A stretch of 64,000 nucleotides of DNA. It comes from Nymphaea colorata (lineage: Eukaryota; Streptophyta; Magnoliopsida; Nymphaeales; Nymphaeaceae). Made by a program: the position numbers and the translations under genes. The stretch's first letter is position 1. Each line of letters starts with the position of its first letter. Where the stretch lies: contig NC_045140.1 of assembly GCF_008831285.2 (NCBI RefSeq), forward strand, positions 8,926,505-8,990,504, read 5' to 3'. A model generated the notes under the pieces. It saw only the letters and a list, made by a program, of their open reading frames with translations. It had not been told where the DNA came from and ran no database searches. Positions 53,691-64,000 of this stretch are shown here, piece by piece.

Positions 53691-54790
53691 GTATGTGTTC
53701 TAAATTACTCCAGTATATAGATATTTCCTCAAAGTTACTTCTAACTTGTGATGATGTTAGTTTTTCCACATTCTGCTAGTTCTAATATATACTTCTTGAT
53801 GGAGGAACTTGTTTGACTAGTTAGTCAGTCAGTTATGCATTAAATTTTCTTCAATGCTTTATTTTATGTAAGTTTCACTTTTGCTAGAGAAGAATATCAG
53901 CATATAATCAATCATTTTCAATTATAACATGCCCTACGCACACACACACACACACAGAGAAAATAATGGGTTTATATGATTTTATAAACTAGTTAGCATA
54001 TTATTTTCATAACCTTTAATCGGTGCTACAACTTAGGCACGTGCATTCAAAAAATTAGGCGTAGCTCATTTTTGGAAGTTAAAAATCTTAATTTCACTAT
54101 AACTAACAATTTTTAAAATAATTTTGTACATTGTTTTTAATAAACATGAAAAACCGTATGCTTGTTTGTTTCAAAAGGATGAAAACCCTCCCTCTTTCCC
54201 ATCCCTACAGTCTAAGGCTGCTTGGAAACTTATTTAGATCTATAGTACACTTGTTCAAAAATGGTTTACTCCTGCCACTTTATGTACTCCAGATGAGTAA
54301 CACCCACAAAACTTGTAGATTTTTTTTTCTACAAGTTCATCTTATTGAAGGCTGGGTTCAATAAAATGAAGGTCACTTTGTTTATTCCTTTTTAACTTTT
54401 GAAGGCCATCTCCTAGATCATGGGTTTCAAATACTCATAAAATATGATGTATTTATCTATATGCTGATTCACAAACTCCAGATATGAGAGTGTGAAGCCA
54501 TACATCTTCACCATGATGTGTATCGAAAAATTTTGATGCATATCTTGTAGCTGTTTGAGAATAAGCAAATGACTGGCATCAAAAAGTTGGAAGACTGTTG
54601 ACATTTAGACAAAGACCTCGGTTGCAACTTTCTCATTACCATACTGAAAACCAAGAATGCAGAGCTTAGGTTCAACCCATATTCACTACATATTTCATAC
54701 ATGCAAAGTCAACATGGGATACATATGTCCTTTGTATATCCTTTCATCAACCATGATTCAAAGTATCATGGTTGTTTACATTGCCTTTAA

Positions 54791-56820
54791 GGCCTGTTTG
54801 ATGCACTGGAAAAATCCTGTCCATCGGTCGAAAAGTGTACGGGCGAGTGAAATTTCATCCGTTCTCCTCACAACGAACCAAACGTCGTGAAATGTCACCC
54901 AAAAAACTCAAACGATCGGGTGAAATTTCACGCGGAAAAAGAGTCTGCCCTTGCAGGACGCACTTTTTCGCGCAGATATTATTGAGAGCCGTTAGGGCTC
55001 TCAATTTTTCCCCTCGTTTCCCCGTTGACGCCCTTCTACCCCACTCCTCTCTCGCTGCCTCACCTCTATCGCTCTCCTGTTCCTCTCCTCTCTCACTGCC
55101 TCTCCACTCTCGCTCTCTCGTTTCTCTCCTCTCTCGCGGTTCTTTCTTCTCTGATTCTCTCATTCGTCTCCTCTCTCACTGTTCTCTTGTTGTCTCATTC
55201 CTCACCCATCTCTCTTTACTCTCTCTCCATACGCAGGACATCATATGCGACAGGAAATTTGTGTGAATCTCTCACCCATTTGCTCCATTACTCAGGTATG
55301 CCTCTTTTATGTCTCACAGTTTTTGGAAATTAGCTCAACACTGATGCTAATTCCTAGTTCTTCGGATATAATTTGCATCAGTATTTTGTGATTGGCCTTT
55401 TCTTCTTTTGGCCTTGTAATGTCAAATTTGCTAATGTGGGTGCCAATCGCCATCAATTTATGTTGAAGTTGCCTGAAATTCTTCTACATCCAAGACTCAG
55501 AAAAATGAAACCATGATAGCTTGAACTATTGCTTTGAAAATCCCCATTTTTAACAAACTACGATTACCAAGAAGCTACTGGTCAAGGCTTCTTTACACAC
55601 ATATTTGATCTCTTCACAGAAGCATATCAAAAAATGAAAACTTTGAAGGTGTTTATAAGACTATCTCTAATTGGTCTTGCATCCTTGCATGTCAATGATT
55701 GAGGGGGATTCCCTATAGGTTGCTTTAATCTCAAACAGAAGGAGTGACTGAGATTGCAGTGTGTTGTCGTCTTTGCACTGATTAAGGGGATCTAAATGCA
55801 CAACATCTTGCTCAAAGCAGTAGAATGTTCTGATAAAAACTCTTGTAGTGAAAATTGTGTAAGTGAACGAAAACTATTTGATTGCAATCTATTGAAAACA
55901 CTATGCACCGACTTGCTTCAGGGCTGCAAGGGCCTAATGGTGGCACCAGCAAATACCAGAGGGAATTTTAGCATCTAATGAACTGTAAAAGGGTTTGCTG
56001 AATGATGGTTCGGAGTAGATAAAGGCCGTCTGCAACACCTTGTGATTTTTGGATATTCTGAAGCTCATGTGATTTCAAAGCATCAAAGGCACTCTCTCCA
56101 GTTTTAGAAGGCATTGAGAAAACGAAATTGTGATTGTTAGCTGAAAATCCACTTCCTTTGGATACTGCAATTCAGGATTGCGAGATTGTTCCTGTGATCA
56201 ATCATCTAAACTCTCAGCTATAACTGATCATCCATGGATGACCAAATTAAGTAGTTGGTTCCTTTTATTTCCTTTTCTTCAAGGCTGGTTGCTTTCTCCC
56301 AATGAAGTGTTAACAGGATGGCATTTCTTCAGTCAATTGTACATCAATTCAAAATCAATTTCTGCTTTTTGAGTAAAGTGGCCATGTGCCAATCCAGCCA
56401 GGTCATATGATTCATTAACTGACCTTTTTATTCTCTCACTGTTGTTGGATGAAGTTAATTTTGTTGTCGATCATCTTTGCTAACTTTTTATTCTTTTAAT
56501 TGACATGGATTGGTTATGCATCTCCGTGAGTATGAAGAACTTGCTGAAGATGGTAATCAGTTCTCTGCTTTGTCCTTACATTTTTCCTTTTGGTGGCTCT
56601 CATTTTAATCTTCACATGCTTTTGTATTAGAATTGGTGAGGAGAAGATTCTTCATTATGTCCTTTAACTTCGTCTTGCGACCTGTTTCAACAAGTGCCAT
56701 TGTCATATATTTTACCCTATGCACCAAACACGGTTCATTTTACCATGCAAAAAACTACCATGTGCATCAATCAGGGTTAATTTTACCACATTAAATTCTT
56801 CTCTGCCATCAAACAGGGCC
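54791..56820. mobile_element. PIF/Harbinger-like non-autonomous element, copy C
   Basis: Ends GGCCTGTTTGATGCACTGG and GGCCCTGTTTGATGGC (reverse complement) are flanked on both sides by TAA (54788-54790, 56821-56823). A CT-rich tract lies at 55030-55230. The 60-codon frame at 55796-55978 is the paralogue of 37939-38121. No transposase. Confidence 0.68.
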
Positions 56821-58349
56821 TAACAGTCGGGTTAATATGCAAATGTTTTTACGCCTATAGTTTTGTCTTCATATCCTCTGCATGTGTGTTTGCCTTCAAT
56901 GTTGTTGTCACAATCATGTAATTGTTTAACGTTTTCTCTCAATTGCAATATCTATTCTTGTGAAATGTCTAGTTGATGAACAAAAACTGCACATTGTCTT
57001 TTTTCAATAAATAAGAGCCATTTTTGTTGCATAACATCTAAATATAGTAACAAAATCTCTGTGTTCCCTGTAAAAATAACAAATAGCGTGTTATGAAAAA
57101 TGCCAAACATTGATGTTCTGCAAACTAACAATTCAATATATATCGACATGTACATAATTTTGACAACCATAAAACAACAGCCCTGAATTTGGACCATTTT
57201 TTACTATAAAATGACGGTTGACAATTCACATTTACATGATAAATTTGGTAATTAGAAGAGTGTGCCATTTTCACTAGCTATGGATTTGTTACAAGAAGTG
57301 ATCAATACTAATAACAGCATTACACAACCTAAAAATGATTCATAAAATTCTACAAAACCATTAAGCATGTGCATTTACAAAAATGAAATTGCAATGGTAA
57401 TAAGCTTTTCTCAAAGTTGAATTGTGGACAACTTGTCCCTCAAATACTACCACAAGAATGACAAGATGAAACTATATTTGCCAAATTAAGCTCCATCATC
57501 ACATAGCAGCATGCTTTTAAGGCAGATCACCCCTCATATCCAATGTGCCTTCAGGACATATATGCAAGAGAAAACATCCCTTTTCCTCTACGTTTCTCTT
57601 CTCTTAGAAATTAATCCTCTTGATATGGCCCAAGCCAAATATTCATGCCTTGGTCACATGAACTATTCAAGTACAAATGTATGCACATGTGTTTGTTTTG
57701 CAGGGTGTGGGTGCCTTAGCCTAATATTCCAGCAACCATTCACTATGTCACCTGAGTGCGGGGTGTGGGTGCCGGTGTGGCACATCTCAAAAAATTTTGG
57801 TGCGGCAGTGCGGTGAGAGTATTTTATTATATAATATATATGACAAAAAATTGTCTATAAACAACAAAATTATTAACTAACAAGATGAAAATTACAATTT
57901 GCTAGTCTTGATATCATTGTCAATCATCAATTCAACAAGAAATATACTCTAGTTTTGTGTTCACAGAATCACAGTTCGTACAGTCATACTTCATAGTCCA
58001 TACATCAATACATATTACATCATCAATCAGAGTTGCGTTCCACTTCCACTTCCACCAATATCTTAATTTTCTAGAATATTTTCAATGATATCATCATCAT
58101 CAAAGGCCTCAGAAGGAATAACAGGAACAGAAAAATCCATGTTAGCAGTATATAAATTGCGTTCTCCATAGAAATCAAATTCATTTGGATTTACATCCTA
58201 ATATTGAGATGACCCACAACTGCATTTTATTAAAGACGAAAGTTAAACAATAAAAAAAATATGTACCACAAAAATATAGAAAATCTAATACAACATAAGA
58301 AATTGAGCAAAATAAAACAACCAAATAAAGAAATACCTGTATTCATTTT

Positions 58350-60361
58350 CTTTCCTTGAAAGAAGTCACAAATTGCAATGCACATAAACCAAGTCCTCTC
58401 CACATTGGCTAGTGAGCTTGTTGCTTTTAATGTTGTGTATATGACCATATATGCTCCAATTTCTTTGACAACACGATGATGTAACATGTTGTGATAGTAA
58501 CTTCAAAGCTAGTTTATGAAACATGGGCATTTCTGATCTTCAAGACGCCCACCAATCAAAAGGACTCAAGTCATCATCTTCTCTTGCATCTGCTGTAGGT
58601 TCTAAACTAAAATATCCTAAAGAAAACTTGTTATATTCACAAATAGCTTCTGTTCTTGCATAAGAATCTGTAAAAAGTCTGTCCATACATGGCATTCTTC
58701 AAGCATTAAACTCATTATCTAGATTTGGAGTAACATGTCTAGGAGCTCCTTCAATCCATTTTTTAATGTAATATTTGGGATTTAAAGAATGAACCATGCA
58801 ATGCAAGAAAGTATTGCCTTTATCCTATCTTTCAATTAATATTGTACTTATGGGATCAAAGAACTCTGAATTATCATGTACAATATCCTTTTTTTCTTTC
58901 TTAAAAACTATACACTGAATTTGTTCAAGTATATCCTCCCACATTGCCTAAACTTTATGAAGCATAGGCTCATCTTTATCAACAGCTCTCATCATGCACC
59001 GAATTGGCTCTGTAAAATCTAAAAAAATATGTTATTTTATCCCACCATTTATATTCAACAGTAAGGTTTTTAATACGTTGAGCTTTAGTCTTATCTTCAA
59101 CCCGATAAAAGTTCCACTCTCAACTAAACACCATTTGAATTAGTGCATCTCACAGTCTTTGAATTCTTTTCAACATGAAAATTATTGTAGTAAATCATGT
59201 CTCTGCAACCTCTAACAATCTCAAATCAGATAAACTACTAAAAAGAGACAATGCATGTTGTTGATTAACGATGAAATTTCTAATATTTCTTACAACTTTT
59301 TCAATCTCTTGAATCCAAGAGAATAGCACATGTCCCTTAGGATCTACATCTTGACTTGAAGGATAGCATATGTCCTTCAGTGCTAAATTCAAAGTATGTG
59401 CAACACATGGAGTCCAAAAAATATGTGAAAAATCATACCTCAAACTAAGTCCAGCACTTTTGCATACAACAGCATTGTCCGTATTGAGCAACACCACTTT
59501 ATCAGGACCAACCTCCTTGATAGCTTCTACAAATAATTGTTTCAAATATCCAGGATCTTTATATTCTCCAAATGCATTAACTGCCTTCAAAAATATTGGT
59601 TCCCCATGTGCAATGGCAATAAAATTAATTAGTGGACGCCTTTGAATATCTGTCCATCCATCAGAAACAATTGATACCCCAGTTGTGTTCCATTTAAACT
59701 TTTTACTTTCTAAACTTTGTTCAACCTCATTTTTTTCATCATGAAGAAGTGATGTGTGCAACCTTTCTGAACCAAATGGTATATATCCTGATAATTTGTT
59801 ATTTGCAAGTATAGTACAAGCCTTCTTCCGATATGGATTTCTGGCTACTTTGAAAGGAATGCAGCTAGAATAGAAAAACTTCGCAATCACTTTATCTATT
59901 TCTGCTCTTCCGCAAGAATGAAAACATTTCTCTATAGTCTTTCTTTTTCTATAAGAACTCTTAGGATTTGTCACAATAATACTTGTTTTCTTCTTGTTGT
60001 GGATTGCATCAGCATGATCTTGCAAACCTCTTGAACTCTCGAACTTTTTCTGTAGAAATTTTTTTACATCCTCGAATTCCATGACTAACAACATCAACAG
60101 ATGTGCCTTAATTCTTATGTAAGATCCTACAATTGTACCTTGGCAATATTTGCATGCAAAATACACATTTCCACCACCACTGCCTACATCTTTAGTGACC
60201 GCTTTCATTTCTTTCCATAGTGGTTGTTCTTCAAATGCAAATGCTTCACAAGGTAGTGTAGAAGACTTTGAAACATCACGTTCATCCACATTCACACTAC
60301 ATGAAAAACTTATCACAGGAGAATCTGAAACAACATCATTTCATTTCGTTCTGTTTGCCAT
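58350..60361 (-). pseudogene. hAT transposase pseudogene (BED finger, DUF659, dimerisation region)
   Basis: The ancestral ATG at 60361 is followed by MANRTK and a TGA at codon 7, where copy B has GGA. A 373-codon frame (60316-59195) then holds the BED finger VYFACKYCQGTIVGSYIRIK, the DUF659-type catalytic region VSIVSDGWTDIQRRPLINF, LNTDNAVVCKSAG and CVAHTLNLALKD. Downstream, with stops and shifts, the minus strand reads MFHKLALKLLSQHVTSSCC and DLVYVHCNLRLLS (58620-58369), the hAT C-terminal dimerisation region. All parts of a transposase are recognisable but the gene is dead. An intact enzyme would bind element ends and cut and paste them in the nucleus. Confidence 0.88.
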
Positions 60362-61206
60362 CTTTTATGGTTTTTCCTTCAAAGTTCAAAATAAAAAATT
60401 TCAAATATAACAAATTTTAGATTCTAATAATAGATAACAAAATAGACTATATACTGCATAACTACAGTGTTTCTATATGAACCCATTGAATCTAAAATTT
60501 TCAATAGGGCAAAGCTTGAAGTTACTGAATTCCCTCATTATTTAGATTGTTTATAATTTCAACAAAGAACCCAAAAAAATCCAGTCTAACCAAAATAACA
60601 TGATCATGATCATGATAAAGAGATTCCAAAATCAACCCAACAACTTATCGAAAGAATCCAGCAGCTAACAACGACAAAGAAGTCACACTAGTAGCAAGTA
60701 AGTAAACGTGATCAGGTGGAACCAACTACCAATGCAGCCGGAACACCTACAGAGCCACCAACATTACATTGGAAGGTGAACACCATCTCCTAAGTCGTAA
60801 AACTCTGAAATTATTGATCATCTACATCTCAAATTATTTCAAAACGACCAAGTTTCTCAAGTGTGCGGACCAATAACACTGCCAAGAGTCCAAAACCAAG
60901 ATACAAAAACTTATGCTGGAAATAAAATATACATATATATAGGGATTCCCATTTTTGTATTCCCCGTACCACCCTTCTATTCCCCCCTTTGCTCCTTTCC
61001 TTTCTTCTGCCTCTATGCCCGTCATTTTTACATTTTAATTTGTTCTTGTTTGTTCCTTGTTTTTACGAGAGATTTATTTCCTGTCTACATAAACAGAGCT
61101 GATTTTCCTTGTAAAATAAATCCAGGTGTATACTAAAATACAGAATATACTAGAATCGCAAGGATGGATCTACAGAAATCAGAAAATGCTTTCTAATAGT
61201 CTAATT

Positions 61207-61746
61207 CAGAGTCACCTGGGTGCGTTTGATTTGAGCTCGCACCTGCACGGACGCGTTGCGGGTGCGGGTGCGCTCCAGGTGCGCACCCAATCAGCACCCG
61301 CTGATGAGCTCGCACCCAAACCGCACCCGGGGGTTGGATCTAGTTTCGAGTCGAAACCAAATCCAAAGTGTATGGTTTGGATCTAAATCTGATTTCGGGA
61401 AAAAACCAGATCCAAAATCCATAAAATCAAATCCACCATTCTCACCCGTCGTCCATTACATCTAAGTTAGATACATCTATAGATATATTATATGTTCTCT
61501 TTTCTCTTTCAAAAAAAAACGATACAGGACTAAAGAATGGTGGCTTTCATAAAACAATCTGTTTGCCTTTTTTTCAAACATTTCTTTTTTTATTTTTTTC
61601 CACTACCATAAAATGTATAATTTTAATTGTGTTATTTAATTTCTACAAAAAATTAAACTGCCGCACCTATTTTTTTGAGATGTGCCGCACCGGCACCGGC
61701 ACCCGCACCGGCACCGGCACCCGCACTCCGCACACAGGTGACATAG
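61207..61746. mobile_element. Nested hAT MITE, 540 bp
   Basis: Ends CAGAGTCACCTGGGTGCG and CTATGTCACCTGTGTGCG (reverse complement). The perfect 8-base duplication GTCTAATT is at 61199-61206 and 61747-61754. Copy B has the uninterrupted site (AGTCTAATAGAATGAC) near 42155-42170. Its right 100 bases (GC-rich GGCACCCGCACCGGC repeats, TTTTTTTGAGATGTGCC) match, inverted, the left end of the host hAT element at 57743-57825, so it belongs to the same family as the element it sits in. Confidence 0.9.
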
Positions 61747-62474
61747 GTCTAATTGAATGACTAACCTGAGGCTGGGTTGCTGGCTGTGGGAACAAACGGC
61801 AAAGGAATCGATGCCAAGCCACTGTTCGACTTCGGCCGGTGGTGGGAGAGAGATAGGTGGATTGAACCAGATGCTAACAATAGAAAACGAGAAAACCTAA
61901 AAATGAGAAAAAAAAAAGAGAACCAGACCAAACAAGGAAACCCAAAATTCCAAATATGCAAATGCAACACCATTCTCGAAACAGAAAACTGGGAGAGGGA
62001 GAATGGGCAAGAGAGATTGCTACTTACCTCGAATGGAGGTCACCCTGCCCTGCAGGCTGCAATCGATGACTTCGCCGGCTCCACCCAATTCGACGTATAG
62101 AAGAGGGACAAAGAAGAAGAAGGGACGAAGAGGGATGATCGTTGAGGAAGAGGGAAGAAGAAGAAGAAGGGACGAAGAGGGAAAGGTCGAAAAAGAGGTA
62201 CGAAGAAGGGGTGACGATTGACTTTGTTAAAAACTTAAAAAAAAAAAACCTAAAAATTAGTCCAAAGTAGACTTTCTTCCCTTTGACCGCACCCGACAAG
62301 GGTCAAACGCGAGTCGGGTGCGAGTCTGAAAAAGTCGATTTTAGCCGGGTGCGGCTGACTTCACCTGACTCTTGTTTGACCCGTTTGGGTTCACACTGGG
62401 TGCACCCGCACCCGCATCATGTCGACGTGGGTGCGAGACCAAAAATCACCCACCCAGGTTTCATTGTCCATTCC

Positions 62475-64000
62475 TTTCCATTTAACATGCAAGAGCAGGA
62501 AGACAAAACACGACACATTAAACAATATAACATTCTTTCAATGTTTATAAAAAACTAAACGAAAAGCTAATTGAACATACACTCTTAAGTGAATAAACTT
62601 AAAAGGAGAAGACACAAATTTGAAATCTTTTTTTCTTTTGGGTGGTACCAAGGGTGTCGATAGGTCAGGTTTGATCCAAATTCTCTACCAGCATAAGTCC
62701 TGTGCACCATAATTCATACAAATTATTCAGAAAGTCTTTATGTAACTATGCACCATAATTCCTAAAAATTATTCAGAAAGAGCAAGCAAGACTGAGTAGA
62801 GGCCCAATCAGATTCCATGTCCCATTCTACTGGACTCATAGAGTGATGGTAAATGTCTAGTTCAGATTTGTGGGAAAAACCCCTTTCTTGAGTGCCCTAT
62901 TCAACTCCGATAAGAAAAAAAGTAGTGTAAGCCAAGAGAAAAAATAAAAGGCTACATAAGGACTTCCTGCATATGGGGACAAATAACCTACGCTCAGAAC
63001 TATGACAGGTTTATCTAAGCTGATATGTCAGAAAAGACTTCCCATCTACCTATTCTTATTGTGTCTTTCTACATAATTTTTTATGTCCAGCAAATTATAA
63101 GCGCAAAGCATTCATTAGATGTTGCACTTACGTCATGCATCCATGAACAACAATTGGTGCTTTCGCTGTAAAACTGAATAGGGAAAAGTATTTGGTAAAT
63201 TAACATTTAAACACATCCAATTCGATCCTCAAAAATTGCCATCTCAAGAAATGGCATTAGACCCATATACCATGTTTTAAAATTATGGTCATGGTGACAA
63301 CTACAACCTGCAACTGCTATATGTGAAGCTGAGGCCTTGCAGATCCAAGCTCATTTGCAACTCTTGTGGTGGAAGTATACCTGTGATCATCTTTTGTTCA
63401 CCGAGACCTCATTGCCTTGTTACTGTTATTGGCAGTAGCAAGAACTTTATAGCTAGGAGAAAGCCACTGACCAGACTCGTTGGACATACAGGTGCTTTCC
63501 ATCCTCTGCCATCTTGCCTCCAACCATGACTGCTGCATTCTTTTAGAGTCAACAAGACGTAGTTTTTGTCACGGCTTCCCCTTTCAAAAGTCTATTCAAC
63601 TAGAAAGAATTGAGATCTTCAGCCTATCATCTCACATTAATTCAGAAACTAAGCAACAAATATGGAAACATATTGTGAATTTCATGAATTTAGGATTATT
63701 CATTATATTAAAATGCAAGATATGACGTGATCTAACTAGGGTGCAATCATCAAAGCAAGTTTTTAATGTGCAAAAGAGTTCAAGTATTGAAATGGATTCA
63801 GTGAAATTGAATCAGCCAGGGAAAGGCCTAACTCGTAAAGGCTCCTAAGGAAGAAAATGGTCTTCATTTGACACACCATTTCAACTAATGTAAGTCCGGT
63901 TATGAGCAGGTAGGTATGGGTTCTCCATCAGGTGCCATATTTGACTATCGAACAAAGACAAACTCTGATGTAAAGAGGCGTCACATTTTGATAATTCTCA
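62475..64000. other. Right part of segment C
   Basis: Collinear with about 42857-44495. The only conserved open frame is the minus-strand 63538 frame (QWLSPSYKVLATANN), counterpart of 43952-43809. No confident gene. Confidence 0.55.

Larger units (their letters stand above)
50751..53959. repeat. Segmental duplication block alpha, copy 2
   Basis: Counterpart of 1-3807 with a deletion of about 660 bases in the Copia leader near 52210 and a small duplication there (AGATTTACTATGGTTTGATC, twice). The right edge is the CA microsatellite, fused to segment C. Confidence 0.9.
57743..62466 (-). mobile_element. hAT element with transposase pseudogene (copy C)
   Basis: The left end CTATGTCACCTGAGTGCG and the right end in reverse complement CAATGAAACCTGGGTGGG agree at 13 of 18 positions. 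Flanks ACCATTCA (57735-57742) and TCCATTCC (62467-62474) match at 6 of 8, consistent with an old 8-base hAT target duplication. The transposase runs on the minus strand from 60361 to about 58350. Between it and the right end are a 5 prime untranslated exon with a GTAAGT donor near 62028 and a GAAGAAG-rich tract. Confidence 0.75.
53960..64000. repeat. Segmental duplication, copy C
   Basis: Collinear with 36181-44495. It contains the same Harbinger-like element and hAT element, but keeps about 1.1 kb of hAT deleted in B and has an extra 540-base nested MITE. Homology runs to the window end. Confidence 0.93.

Noticed and set aside
1-64000. CRISPR arrays, bacterial operons, organelle DNA insertions
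   Set aside because: No direct repeat-spacer pattern, no Shine-Dalgarno-led gene clusters and no recognisable chloroplast or mitochondrial genes; all signals are plant nuclear.

Overview
This is a gene-poor, AT-rich stretch of a plant nuclear genome, almost certainly a flowering plant. It holds a GASA/Snakin gene with four exons, a nuclear-type tRNA-Val gene, Ty1/Copia elements primed by initiator tRNA-Met, and remnants of LINE, hAT, PIF/Harbinger-like and Mutator-like elements. I see only one gene that looks intact (GASA, 20246-22018 +) and one tRNA gene with an intact anticodon (18609-18682 -). Nearly everything else is transposons, pseudogene fragments and repeats.

Layout. 1-3807: copy 1 of a duplicated block (called alpha), made of a decayed minus-strand Copia element with one LTR, then a possible host exon. 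5325-6140: broken Myb/SANT-like gene. 6570-11635: minus-strand Copia with both LTRs and a near-perfect target-site duplication. 11792-19223: segment A, containing a 1.2 kb long inverted repeat, three nested or solo MITE-type elements, a GASA exon remnant and tRNA-Val. 20246-22018: GASA gene. 22440-24290: LINE remnant split by an 82 bp tandem repeat. 25465-44495: segment B, a second copy of A extended to the right. It carries a plus-strand Copia (26072-31255, perfect AGGCT duplication), a tRNA-Val pseudogene, a Harbinger-like element and a truncated hAT element. 45110-45620: 30 bp minisatellite. 46045-47775: a second long inverted repeat. 48513-48830: fragment of a YUCCA-like flavin monooxygenase gene. 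49092-49330: inverted GASA promoter and first-exon fragment. 50751-53959: second copy of alpha. It is fused directly to segment C (53960-64000), a second copy of the right part of B holding a longer hAT element with a nested relative.

The window is best read as three diverged tandem units of a GASA-containing block (alpha-A-GASA; B; alpha prime-C). They were later altered by insertions, deletions and at least one fusion at a CA microsatellite. Insertions present in one copy and absent in another give direct empty-site evidence for several elements. LTR mismatches counted by eye are about 17 of 298 for the 6570-11635 element and about 9 of 426 for the 26072-31255 element, so the latter is younger. 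No classical operon-like or immune system is present. The most unusual structures are the two long inverted repeats and the hAT nested inside its own relative.
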